Assembly: GCA_029783825.1 (NCBI GenBank)
Contig: JAREIK010002029.1
Location: 62,001-126,000 of the forward strand
Direction: 5' to 3'
From: Sapria himalayana
Taxonomy: Eukaryota > Streptophyta > Magnoliopsida > Malpighiales > Rafflesiaceae
DNA length: 64,000 nucleotides
Position numbers and translations under genes: made by a program. The notes beneath the pieces were generated by a model. It searched no databases. It was given only the letters and a program-made list of their open reading frames with translations, and was not told the DNA's origin. The first letter of the stretch is position 1, and every line of letters begins with the position of its first letter. This document shows positions 15,319-27,289 of the stretch, one piece after another.

Positions 15319-16613
15319 ACACTAATAATTTATTTTGTAATTAATATTTCTATAAAAATAAACTGATAAATAATTAAAATGAATATTTATAATTATATTG
15401 AATACTAATAAAACTGAGATTTATGATTTATTATTTAGACTATACTAATTTAATGTTTTAAGTATTTATGGGCTTCGGGTTTAGAAGTTTTGTCATTTTA
15501 GTATTTAGTCATTTAGTGGTTTATAGGTTTTATATAAAAAATAAAATAAAAAAAAATTATTTTTGTTATTTTTTCTCATTTTTGAATGTTATAACCTTAG
15601 AAAATATAATAATATTTAAATTTTTTTTGAAAAGTGAGTACAATATGAAGTTATAATAATCATAATAATTATATATCATATAAATTCAATATAAACTATT
15701 TTATTGATATTTATTATAATAATAATCATAAAAAAGTAATAACCTATTATTAATAAGATAAATATTGTTTAAAATATATTTGCAAAACCTAAAATGACTC
15801 AAAATCAAAGTGAAATATTTTACTAAATATTAAATTTAAATTTTTAAATTTTTGTATCCATTTATAAGCCTATATATTTTTTGATGAAAAATAAATTATT
15901 TAAATTATATTTGTCTCACTAATAATTTATTTTTTAATTTATATTCCTATAAAATTAAACTAATAAATAATTAAAATGTATATTTAAAATTATAATGAGT
16001 ACTAATAAAAATGAGATTTATGATTTATTATTTAGGGTAAAACAATTTATTGTTTAAGTTTTTTGTGGTTTTGGGGTTAAGGAGTTTATTGATTTATATG
16101 TTTACTAATTTTCGTTTTATAGGTTTTATTTAATAAATGAAATAACAAAAAATTTATTTTTATGAATTTTCGGGATTTTCAAAGGTTATGACCTTTAAAA
16201 ATATAATAATTTTTTAATAGTTCTAGAATATGAATATAATACTTAGTTATAATAATCTTAATAATTATATTTGTTATAGATTCAATATAAAAAATATGTA
16301 TTAATACATAGTATAAAAGTGATCAAAAAATAAATTAATAAACTATTATTAATAAGATATATATTAATTAAAATATATTTGCAGAACCCAAAATAATTCA
16401 AAATCAAAGTAAATTATATTACTAAATAAAATTTTAAAATTTTGAAATTTTGTTTATTTTTATAAGCTTATTTTATTTTCATAAAAAATAATTTATTTAA
16501 ATTATATCTGTCTCACTCATTATTTATTTTGCAATTAATATTTTTATAAAAATAAAGTAAAAAATAATTAAAATGAATATTTAAAATTATAATGAATACA
16601 AATAAAAATGAGA

Positions 16614-16651
16614 CTTATTATTATTATTTATTATTTATTATTTATTATTTT
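16614..16651. repeat. Small expansion of the 7-bp ATTTATT motif
   Basis: ATTTATT, normally present about twice just before the telomere-like tract, is present about four to five times here together with extra TTA triplets. It marks a slippage-prone site in the unit. Confidence 0.8.
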
Positions 16652-16794
16652 GGTTATATAGGTTTAATGGTTTAAGTATTTAGGGGGTTTTGGGGTTTAG
16701 GAGTCTAGAGATTTAAATGTTTAGGCATTTAGTAGTATATTAGTTTTATTTAAATAATAAAATAATACAAAATTATTTTTGTGATTTTTTATCA

Positions 16795-16820
16795 TTTTTG
16801 AAGGTTATAACCTTCAAAAA
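16795..16820. repeat. Variant dyad changed symmetrically in both arms
   Basis: The left arm reads TTTTTGAAGGTTA instead of the usual TTTTCAAAGGTTA, and the right arm carries the matching changes, so the 26 bp are still a perfect palindrome. Many other units, for example near 7634 and 31975, have only the left arm changed. Confidence 0.9.
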
Positions 16821-19017
16821 TATAATAATTTTTAAATTTTTTTAAAATGTAAATATAATATTTTGTTATAATAACTTAAAATTATAAGACATTTTAATTG
16901 AAGTTAAGTAAATTTATTGTTCGATTTTATAAAAATGATTAAATAATAAATTAATAATCTATTATTAATAAGATTGATCGCAATTAAAATATAATTGCAA
17001 AACCTATATATGATGATTCAAAATCAAAGTAAAATATATAACTAAATAATAATTTTTGTTTTTAAATTTGTACTTCTTTATATAAGCTTATTTTTTTTGA
17101 TTAAAAAAATTATTAAAATTATATTTGTCTCACTCATTATTTATTTTGCAATTGATATTTCTATAAAAAATAAACTAATAAAAAATTAAAATGAATATTT
17201 AAAATTATAATGAATACAAATTAAAATGAGATTTATGATTTATTATATATGGTATACCGATTTAATGGTTTGATTATTTAGGAGTTTTGTCGTTTAGAAG
17301 TTTAGCAATTTCTGTTTTTAGGCTTTTAGTGGTTTATAGGTTTTATTTATATAAAGAAAATTTAAAATTGTATTTTTGATTTTTTCTGATTTTCAATGGT
17401 TATAATCTTTGAAAAGTAAATTATTTTTAAAATTTTTTGAAATGTGAATACCATGTATAATTATATTAATCTTACTAATTATATATCATATAAATTAAAT
17501 ACAAACAATTTTAATGATAGATATTATAATAATGATCAAAAATTAAATTAACAAACTATTATTAAAAATCTAAATATTAATTAAAATATATTTACATAAC
17601 ACAAAATGATTCAAAATCAAATCAAAATATATTACTAAAAAATAATATTTAATTTTAAACTTTTTCCTTCTTCTTTTAAGCTTAATTTTTTTTGATTAAA
17701 TATAAATTATTTAAATATTATTTGTCTCATTAGAATTTTATTTTGAATTAATTTATCTAAAAAATTAAACTATAAATAATTAAAATGAATTTTTAAAATT
17801 ATAATAAATAGAAATATAAATGAGATTAATTATTTAATAAATAAAATATAGCTATTAAAGGTTTATGTATTTAGGGGTTTCGGGGTTTATAAGCTTACTG
17901 ATTTAAGTAAGTAATCATTTAATGATCTATAGGTTTATAAGCTTAGTGAATACAATATTTTTTTATAATAATCATAATAATTATATATCATATAAATTCA
18001 ATATATACAATTTTATTGATAGATATTCTAATAATTATCAAAAAATAAATTAAAAATCTATTATGAATAAGATTGATATCATTTAAAATATAATATCAAA
18101 ACCTAAAATGATTCAAAAGCAAAGCAAAATATATTACTAAATAATAATTATTTGTTTTTAAATTTTTATTCTTTTTATAAGCTTATCTATTTTTTGATGA
18201 AAAATAATTTTTATAAATTATATTTTTAACTCATAATTTATTTTATAATTAATACAGATATACAAATAAAAACTAAAAATCAAAATGATTTTTTTAACAT
18301 ATAATGAAAACAAATAAAAGTGAGATTTATTAATTATTATTTAGTTTATGCCGGTTTAAAGGATTATCTATATAGGGGTATCGGAATTATGTAGTTTAGT
18401 GATTTAATTGTTTAGGCATTTAGTGGTGTATAAGTTTTATTTAAACAATGAAATAACAAAAAAATATATTTTTTTATTTTTTCACAGGTTGAAAGGTTAT
18501 AATCTTTGAAAATATAAAAATTTTAAAACTTTTTTTAAAAGTGAATTCAATATTTAGTTATAATAATCATTATATTTATATATCATATAAATTCAATATA
18601 AATAATTTTATTGATAGATATTCTAATAATGATCAAAAAATAAATTAATAATCTATTATTAATAAGATATATATCTTTTAAAATATAATTACAAATATTT
18701 AAATTGATTCAGAAGAAAAGCAAAATATATTACTATATAATAATTTTTTGTTTTGAAATTTTTTTTTCTTTTAAAAAGTTTATCAATAATTTTTTGATAA
18801 AAAATAATATATATAAATTATATTTGTCTAACTCAATTTATTTTGTAATTAATATTTATATATAATTAAACAAATAAATAATTAAAATGAATATTTAAAA
18901 ATATAATAAATAGCAATAAAAAATAGATTTATTAATTTTTAAGTAGTATTTAGCCGTTTAATGGTTTATGTATTTAGGCATTATGGGGTTTAGGAGTTTA
19001 CTGATTTAACTTTATAT

Positions 19018-19025
19018 ACATTTAG
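19018..19025. other. Left target-site duplication of the hAT element
   Basis: ACATTTAG abuts the left terminal repeat and matches GCATTTAG on the right side at seven of eight positions. Uninterrupted units read GCATTTAG at this point, so the left copy probably carries a later G-to-A change. Eight base pairs is the hAT-superfamily duplication size. Confidence 0.9.
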
Positions 19026-19041
19026 TAGGGCTGCTAACGGG
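19026..19041 (+). repeat. Left terminal inverted repeat of the hAT element
   Basis: TAGGGCTGCTAACGGG. The TAGGG start is typical of many plant hAT families. It pairs with 22692-22707 with three mismatches. Confidence 0.9.
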
Positions 19042-19652
19042 ACTCGAAGATTCGCGACCCGACCTGAAGTCTTGTCCCGAAAGATTCGTGACTAAGAAAA
19101 ATCCGTCAACTTTGACTTTTCCCGTCCTATACTGTCAAGTATTTTTTCTTTTGGGATGATTCCGGATCTTAATCAATATCTATCCCGAGAACCATTCCAT
19201 CCTAAAAAACTGTTACTAGAATCAGGAATATATATATAATACATGACGATGCCACCAATTCCGCTACTGCCCATCCAATTTCGACGCACCTATTGCTGTT
19301 CCGACGAGTTCTAAGCGACCTCATGCCATTCCAGCAAAGTTTAGTTAGGTCCAGCCCCTGTCCGTTGCACTTCTAGTTGCCTCCACCATGTCCCAGATGC
19401 CACCATCCTTTTGGTTTGTTTTTTTGACGAAAATTGATTGATTAATTATTTTATTGTGTCTCAGTCAATTTTGTTGAGTATTGGTTGTGGTGTTGTGGTT
19501 GGGTCGAATGAGTGGGCTGAATGTGTTACAGTCCATTTTGTAGAGCTTGCTTGTTTTAAATATTTATATGTATTTATGCTTAACATATCATATTAATTAA
19601 TGGCAATGCAGACGGCACAATCCAACGGGAAACAAAAAAAATATAATAAATT

Positions 19653-21894
19653 GAAGATGATCACATCTCAAATGATCAAAGTACTGGTAAATCGAATCAT
19701 CATCCTTTCACGAACCTTCCTATTGTTACGGCAGGTTCTTCAATTCCAATTGTAAAAGACAGTCAAGGTACATCTTAACCTCAAGCTCATAAATAGTATA
19801 GGGTTGTTGTTTGGGAAACTTATGAGATATTAGTTGATTCAATGGGAAATGAAAGTGGTAGGGGAGATTGTATATGGTGTAGGAAAGAATAATTGGAAAA
19901 AAGTGATCGAGGTACATCGGGTTTATGGAAATACTTGAGAGAGACTTGTATGAAATTTCCACAAAAAAAGAATTAATAGATGCTCACAAAGGTAAATACA
20001 AGTCACAATCTTTGTTGAGTCACTAAAGGTACTAGTTCAGAGGATAACGAATTAACTTGTTGGCAATTTGATCAACATCTAGTCAGGAAGGCTTTGGTGA
20101 AAATGATCATAAAAGATGAATTGCCTTTTTGTTTTCTTGAGAGGGATGAGTTTAAGGAGTTTTGTGAAGTTAATGTGCCTCAATTTAAAATTCCATCTAG
20201 GCACTCTATGTTGAAGGATTATTTTTCTTTGTTTGTGAAGGAGAAGAAGAAATTATTTGATAGCATATCATCTGATTGTTGTAGATTTTCATTGACTACT
20301 GACACTTGGATTAGCATTCAAAATTTGTCTTATATATGTTTGACTGTTCATTTCATTGATTCTCAATGGAATATGCATCAAATGCTTTTGAACTTTTGTG
20401 TAATAAAAAGTCATTCTAGAGTTAATATTCGAAATGCTATTGAGTTTTGAATGAATGAATGGAGTTTGAGAAAGTTGATGTTCACTACTATTGACAATGC
20501 ATCAAATAATGATGTTGTAGTTGAACAATTGAAAAAATGCTTGTGAAGAAAAGTATAGTACCTTTAACAAGCGAGCATTTTAATATGAGATGTTGTGCTC
20601 ATATCCTAAACTTAATTGTCATAGATGGCATTGCAGTAGTTGAGGGTGCTATTCAAAATATTAGAGGTGTGATGAAATATGTGAGGAGCCGTCATAAAAG
20701 ATTTGATATGTTTAAGTTATGTGTTGAAGAAGTAAACTTGACATATAGATACTCATTGCAATTAAATTGTCCTACAAGATGGAATTCAACATATTTGATG
20801 CTAGAAACTGATATAAATATCAAAAAGAATTTGATAAGTTGGAGGACAAAGACAAAAGGTTTTTGAAGGAGTTTGGTTCAAATGTTCCAACTGAAAGAGA
20901 CTAAACAAACGCCAAAATTTTAGCTGGTTTCTTGAAAATTTTTATGAGGTAACTTGTAAATTATCTGGCTCATAATATTCTATCTCTAGTGTTTATTTTA
21001 CTGAGATTATTCGAATTTTGAAAAAAATTGAGCTATGTGAAAATAGTCTAGAAACAATGGTGTCTGAAATGGGTATGAAAATGAGGCATAAATCAACTAA
21101 TATTGGGGTTCTCTCCAGTCAACAAATATAATGCTTTTTGTAGCAGTAGTGTTGGATCCTAGATTTAAGCTCAAATATCTCAAGGCTAAGTACACTTAGC
21201 ATTATGGAGAGTAATTGGCCAAAAATTTGGTGAAAAAGGTTATAAATGCTTTAAATTAGATGATGGATGATTATAAAGATTTAAATGAAGATGAATCAAA
21301 AGAAGATGATTTCTCTTCTACTGTGTTAAAATAAAATGATGATTTCTATGATGGTAGAGATACTTATGTTTATGATTTTTTTTTGTTGAATTGGTGAAAG
21401 AACAAGAAGTTGTAGCTTTGGAAGAGTTGGATAGGTACTTGGAGGACAAACTTGAAAAAAATAGAATTGATTTTGATCTTCTTAACTGGTGGAAGGTAAA
21501 TGAGGTTAAATATCATTCATTGGAAAATGTAGCAAGGGATGTATCTGCTATCCAAGCATCTACTGTGGCCTACGAATCTACATTTAGCACTGGTGGAGAA
21601 CTTTAGATAAATATAGGAGTTCTTTAACACCTATTACAGCTGAAGTTCTCACATGTCTACAAGATTGGTTGAGAAGCTCAAACAAACCTATTGAAATTGA
21701 AGAATTAGTTCAAGAACTTGATGATAATGAATCAGGTTAGTATACAAATCTTGTAAATTTTAATTTCATGTTTACTTATTTTATTCATTCAATTTAATAA
21801 AAATATGGTTCAATTACAATTTTTAGAGGGGTCACAAGATCCAAATATTCTTCCAAATATAATTGGCCAACTAAATTTGGAATGGGTGTATTAA
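19653..21894 (+). pseudogene. hAT transposase, BED-finger RICESLEEPER-like, pseudogene
   Basis: Cut-and-paste transposase remnant, recognised in pieces. A BED-zinc-finger-like part (19803-19960) keeps the CIWC cysteine pair and a GTSGLWK motif, but a tyrosine sits where the zinc-binding histidine is expected. The RNase-H-like core has LTTDTW (Asp at 20301), TIDNA (Asp at 20493) and CCAH (20591-20602), then PTRWNSTYLML and VLDPRFK (21149-21169). The C-terminal dimerisation domain (21391-21730) has LNWWK and ESTFS. Stops lie at 19776, 19794, 19890 and 20448, with further stops near 20905 and 20970. Frame changes fall near 20530, 20815, 20940 and 21600. The true start is unclear because stops precede 19653. 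Family assignment is firm; the gene is certainly broken. Confidence 0.92.
21736..21826 (+). other. Probable intron near the 3' end of the hAT transposase
   Basis: A 91-bp AT-rich stretch starts CAG/GTTAGT and ends TTTTTAG/AG. Removing it joins ...DDNES to a short tail ending GQLNLEWVY and a stop at 21892-21894, with the frame kept. Size and base composition suit a plant intron. This is inferred from sequence alone. Confidence 0.5.
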
Positions 21895-22691
21895 ATTTTA
21901 TAAGGTAATATTTTGTTTTTTTATTACTTTTTCATCTTAGAAATTTATGTCTACATGATTAACACGTTTTCATCCTTGGTTGTCCTTTATTGGAGGAAGA
22001 AAAGGGAGGAGTTGTAGAATTGATAAGTAATTGGGTTTGGATTTTCGTTGCTATTCTGAGAGGGACGTTTGAAATAATTATTATCATGGGTGTTATTAGT
22101 TGTATTTTTTTTGTTATATTAAGCTGCCTAATTTTAGAAAATACTTAAGTAGTAAATGCTGCTACCAATGTTTGTGGTCATCTTTAGCTATTCCTTAATA
22201 TCTTAAGTAATTATTTAAAAAATGTCGTATTGCTATTATGGTTAACTTTCACTCGCCTGAACAAAGCCAACTTGTGACAAAACAAAGAACCAAATTAAGC
22301 ACACAACTCATTCCCGTTCTATTTAATATTTCTATCCTTTTCTGCACATCAATGCTTTTGACAAGGTGATGGAACTCGTTTGTGGTATTCAGCCTATTTG
22401 ACAAAATAAAATTGGCCCAATTTGAGTTTGAAAGATACATAACTAAGGAATGATAAATGGTACAATAAACATTTTCGACATGAATTAACTTGGCTAGTTT
22501 CAAGAAAATAAATTAAAAAAAAATATCTGAACTCTATCCCGTCCCGGGACCATTTTCTCCTACCCAAAATCCTTGATCTACGTCTTGTCCCATCCCGATA
22601 TTTTAAACCTATGAGATGGGTCTGGATCTTCAAAAAAAATCTTCGAACTGTGGAAAGTGACTGGAGATTTGTAATCCACATTTCGTCTCGT

Positions 22692-22707
22692 CCCATGAGC
22701 AACCCTA
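22692..22707 (-). repeat. Right terminal inverted repeat of the hAT element
   Basis: CCCATGAGCAACCCTA, the imperfect complement of the left end. A cluster of GTCCC and CCCGTCCCG motifs lies just inside it (about 22535-22700). Confidence 0.9.
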
Positions 22708-22715
22708 GCATTTAG
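22708..22715. other. Right target-site duplication of the hAT element
   Basis: GCATTTAG, after which the satellite resumes as TGGTTCATATGTTTTATT. It equals the usual unit sequence at this site. Confidence 0.9.
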
Positions 22716-22777
22716 TGGTTCATATGTTTTATTAAAAAAATAAATAACAAAAAATTTATTTTTATTATTTTTCGATA

Positions 22778-22803
22778 TTTTCAAAGGTTATAACCTTTGA
22801 AAA
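22778..22803. repeat. Perfect 26-bp dyad just right of the hAT element
   Basis: Exact dyad about 70 bp beyond the end of the hAT element, in the remainder of the satellite unit that the element split. Confidence 0.9.
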
Positions 22804-23200
22804 TATAATACTTTTTAAATTTTTTTCAAATGTGAATACAATATTTAGTTATACTAATCATTATATTTATATATTATATAAATTCAATATAAACAATTTT
22901 ATTGATAAATAATCTAATAATAATCAAAAAATAAATTAATAATCCATTAATAATAAGATAGATATTAATTAAAATATAATTTCAAAACTTAAAATGATTC
23001 AGAAGCAAAGAAAAATGATTTAGAAGAATAAAAAATTGAATTTTTTATTATTTTAATATGTTTAACTATATTTTTTTATGGAAAATAATTTATATAAATT
23101 ATATTTGTCTAACTCATAATTTATTTTGTAATTAATATTTATATATAAATAATAAATAAATAATTAAAATGAATATTTAAAATTATAGTAAAAAAATGAG

Positions 23201-23289
23201 ATTTATTATTTATTATTTATTATTTATTATTTATTATTTATTATTTATTATTTATTATTTATTATTTATTATTTATTATTTATTATTTA
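23201..23289. repeat. 7-bp microsatellite (ATTTATT), about 12.7 copies
   Basis: An uninterrupted run of ATTTATT repeats over 89 bp, at the place where other units have about two copies before TTTAGGG. Period and purity suggest recent replication slippage. Confidence 0.93.
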
Positions 23290-24499
23290 GGGATACCGGT
23301 TTAATTTAAATTAGATCCATCTCACTAATAATATATTTCTAATTAATATTTCTATAAAAATAAACTGATAAATAATTAAAATAAAAATTTAAAATTATAC
23401 TGAATAAAAATTAAAATGAGATTTAAGATTTTTATTAATGTATACCAGTTTAATAGTTTAAGTATTTAAAATTTTTTCCGTTAGAAGTTTAGCGATTTAT
23501 GTTTTTAGGCTTTTAGTGGTTTATAGGTTTTATATAAAAAAATAAATAACAAAAAAAATTTCTATAATTTATTATCATTTTCATCGGTTATAACCATTGA
23601 AAATATAATAATATTTACAATTTTTTGAAATGTTAATACAATATTTAGTTTTAAAAATATTAAAAATTATATATCATATAAATTCAATATAAATAATTTT
23701 ATTGATAGATAATATAATAATGATCAAAAATTAAATTAATAAACTAGTAATAAAAAGATAGATAATATTTAAAAAATATCTACGAAACCTAAATTGATTT
23801 AAAATTATAGTAAAATATATTACTGAAAAATAATTTTAAATTTTTAAATTTCTACTTCTTTTATAGCGTATATTTTTTTTTATTAAAAATAGAATAATTA
23901 AATTATATTTGTCGCACTCATACTTTATTTTGTAATACATATTTCTATAAAAATAAACTAATAAATATAAATAAAAATTAGATTTATTAATTATTATGTA
24001 GAATATAGCAGTTTAATGGTTTATGTATTTCTGCATTACGGGGTTTAGTAGTTGACTGATTTAACTGTGTATGCATTTAGTGGTTTATAAGTTTTATTTA
24101 AGAAAAAAAATAAAAAAAAATTATTTTTATTATTTTTTGATATTTTCAAATGTTATAACCTTTGAAAATAAAATAATTTTTCAATTTTTTCAAAAGTGAA
24201 TAAATATTTATTTATAATAATCATAATAATTATATATCATATAAATTCAATATAAACAATTTTATTCATAGATATTCTAATAATTATCAAAAAATAAATT
24301 AAAAATCTATTATGAATAAGAATGATATAACTTAAAATATAATATCAAAACCTAAAATGATTCAAAAGCAAAGCAAAATATATTACTTAATATTAATTAT
24401 TTGTTTTTAAATTTTTATTCTTTTTAAAAGCTTATCTATTTTTTGATGAAAAATAATTTTTATAAATTATATTATTAACTCATAATTTATTTTATAATT

Positions 24500-24522
24500 A
24501 ATATATATATATATATATATAA
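24500..24522. repeat. (AT)n microsatellite
   Basis: About eleven AT dinucleotides replacing the normal AATTAATATTTATA part of the unit. Confidence 0.85.
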
Positions 24523-27263
24523 CTAAACAATCAAAATGAATTTTTTAAATTATAATGAAAACAAATAAAAATGAGATTTATTAATTATTATTTAGGGTCA
24601 ATCCGTTTAAACGATTATCTATATAAAGGTATCGGGATTTTACTAGTTTAGTGATTTAAGTATTTAGGTATTTAGTGATTTATAGGTTTTATTTAAACAA
24701 AGAAATAATAAAAAATATATATTTTTTGTTTTTATCACGTGGTCAATGGTTATATCATTTGAAAATATAATAATTTTAAAATTTTTTTCATAAGTGAATA
24801 CAATATTTAGTTATAATAATTATTAAATATATATATCATATAAATTAAAAATAAATATTTTTATTGATAAATATTCTAATAATGATCAAAAAATAAATTA
24901 ATAATCTATAATTAATAAGTTAGATATCAATTAAAATATAATTACAAAACCTAAAATGATTCATAAACAAAATAAAATATATTACTATATAATAACTTTT
25001 TGTTTTTAATTTTTTTTTCTTTTAATAAGTTTATCTATATTTTTTTGTTGAAAAATAATTTATATAAATTATATTTGTCTAACTTATAATTTAATTTGTA
25101 ATTAATATTTATAAAAAAATAAACAAATACATAATTAAAATGAATATATAAAATTATAATGAAAAAAATAAAATGAGATTTATTATTTATTATTTAGGAT
25201 ATACATATTTAAAAAATTTATCTATTTAGGGTTTTCGAGATTTAGAAGTTATTGATTTAAGTATTTAAGCATTTAATGGTTTATAACTTTTATTTAAACA
25301 ATGAAATAATAAAAAATTTATTTTTGATATTTTTTCAAATTTTCAAATGTCATAACATTTGAAAATATAATAAATTTAAAATTTTTTAAAAATGTGAATA
25401 CAATAATTAGTAATTATAATTATTTTTCTATATATAATATAAACTAAATATAAACAATTTTATTGATAATATTATATCAATTATCAAAAAATAAATTAAG
25501 AAATTATTATTAATATGATAGATATAAATTAAAATATAATAAAAAAACCTAAAATGATTAAAATCAAAGTAAAATTTATACTAAATAATAATTTTTTTAG
25601 TTTTTGCATCATTTTATAAGCTTATATATTTTTTTGTTAAAAATATATTATTTAAATTATATTTGTCACTCATAATTTTTTTTGTAATTAATATTTCTAT
25701 AAATTATTTAAATTATATTTAAGGTTTACGAGTTTAAAGGTTTAGGTATTTAGAGGTTTCGGGATTTTGGAGTTTAGAGATTTATGTATTTAGGCATTTA
25801 ATGGTTTATAAGTTTTATTTAAACAATGATATAAAAAAAATTATTTTTGTTATTTTTCTGATTTTTGAATGTTATAACCTTAGAAAAAATAACAAAAAAA
25901 AATTTAGTAATTTTTTGTTATTTTCTTAGGTATAACCTTTGAAAATATAATAATATTTAAAATTTTTTGAAATGTGAGTACAATATTTAGTTACAATAAT
26001 TTTAAAAATTATATATCATATAAATTTAATATGAACAATTTTATTGATAGATATTATAATTATGATCAAAAATTTAAATAATAAACTATTAATAATAAGA
26101 TAAATATTAATTAACAAATATTTACGAAACCCAAATTGATTCAAAATTAATGTAAAAAATATTTTTGGATAATAAATTTTAATTTTTAAAATTTTACTTA
26201 TTTTTTATGCGTATATATATTTTTTGATTAAAAATAAATTATTTAAATTATATTTGTTGCACTCAATTTATTTTATTATAATATTTTTATAAATAAACTT
26301 ATAAATAATTAAAATGAATATTTAAAATAATTATAAATTGAAATAAAAATTAGATTTTTTAATTATTAAGTAGTATATAGCAGTTTAATGGTTTATGTAT
26401 TTAGACATTATGCGTCTTAGGAGTTTACTGATTTTATAGTGTATGCATTTAGTGGTTTATAGGTTTTATTTAATAATTAAAATAACAAAATAATTATTTT
26501 TATTATTTTTTGATATTTTCAAAAGTTATATCATTTGAAAATATAGTAATTTTTAAATTTTTTTCAAATGTGAATTTAATATTTAGTTATAATAATCATT
26601 ATATTTATATATCATATAAATTCAATATAAACAATATTATTGATAAATATTCTAAAAATGATCAAAAATAAATTAATAATCTATTATTAATAAGATAGAT
26701 ATCAATTAAAATATAATAAAAAAACCTAAGGTGGTTCAGAAAAAATCATAATATATTACTATATAATAATTTGTTGTTTTGAAATTTTTTTTTCTTTTAA
26801 AAAGATTATCAATCTATTTTTGTTGAAAATTAATTTATATAAATTATATTTGTCTAACTGATAATTTATTTTGTAATTAATATTTATATAAAAATAAACA
26901 AATAATTTAATTAAAATGAATATTTAAAATTTTAATGAAAAAAATAATATTGAGATTTATTCTTTATTATTTTGGGTATACCAGTCTAATTTAAATTAGA
27001 TCTGTCTCACTAATAATTTATTTTGTAATTAATATTTCTATAAAAATAAACTGATAAATAATTAGAATAAAAATTTAAAATTATACCGAATAAAAATTAA
27101 AATGAGATTTATGAATTATTATTAATGTATTTAGTTAAATATTTTAAGTATTTAGAGGTTTTTTCATTATGACTTTAGCGATTTATGTTTTTAGACATTT
27201 AATGGTTATGGGTTTTATTTTAACAAAGAAATAAAAATAAATTATTTTTGATATTTTTTCACA

Positions 27264-27289
27264 TTTTCAAAGGTTATAACCTTTGAAAA
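27264..27289. repeat. Perfect 26-bp dyad of the satellite unit
   Basis: Exact copy of the TTTTCAAAGGTTA dyad. Confidence 0.88.

Larger units (their letters stand above)
15309..19025 (+). repeat. AT-rich satellite array, block 4 up to the hAT insertion
   Basis: Plus-oriented units with dyads near 15588, 16180, 16795, 17396 and 18491. One unit is chimeric: near 17930-17945 the linker AGGTTTATAAGC joins directly to GTGAATACAATA, so its dyad is missing. The last unit is interrupted inside its telomere-like tract by the hAT element. The open frame at 15468-15656 is repeat sequence, not a gene. Confidence 0.88.
19026..22707 (+). mobile_element. hAT (Ac-like) DNA transposon, inactive copy
   Basis: A complete 3,682-bp element by its ends. 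The left terminus TAGGGCTGCTAACGGG and the reverse complement of the right terminus, TAGGGTTGCTCATGGG, match at 13 of 16 positions and are flanked by an 8-bp duplication. Both subterminal regions are rich in CCCG and GTCCC motifs, possible transposase-binding sites. The element is clearly less AT-rich than the surrounding satellite. Inside is a transposase pseudogene with a zinc-finger-like region, an RNase-H-like core and a dimerisation domain of the plant RICESLEEPER-like type. It inserted in the telomere-like tract of one unit. It cannot make its own transposase but might once have been moved by a relative. Confidence 0.93.

Noticed and set aside
22249..22784. Overlapping minus-strand open frames at the right end of the hAT element
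   Set aside because: They overlap each other in several frames, one crosses the element boundary into the satellite, and none resembles a known protein. They cover the subterminal region of the transposon.
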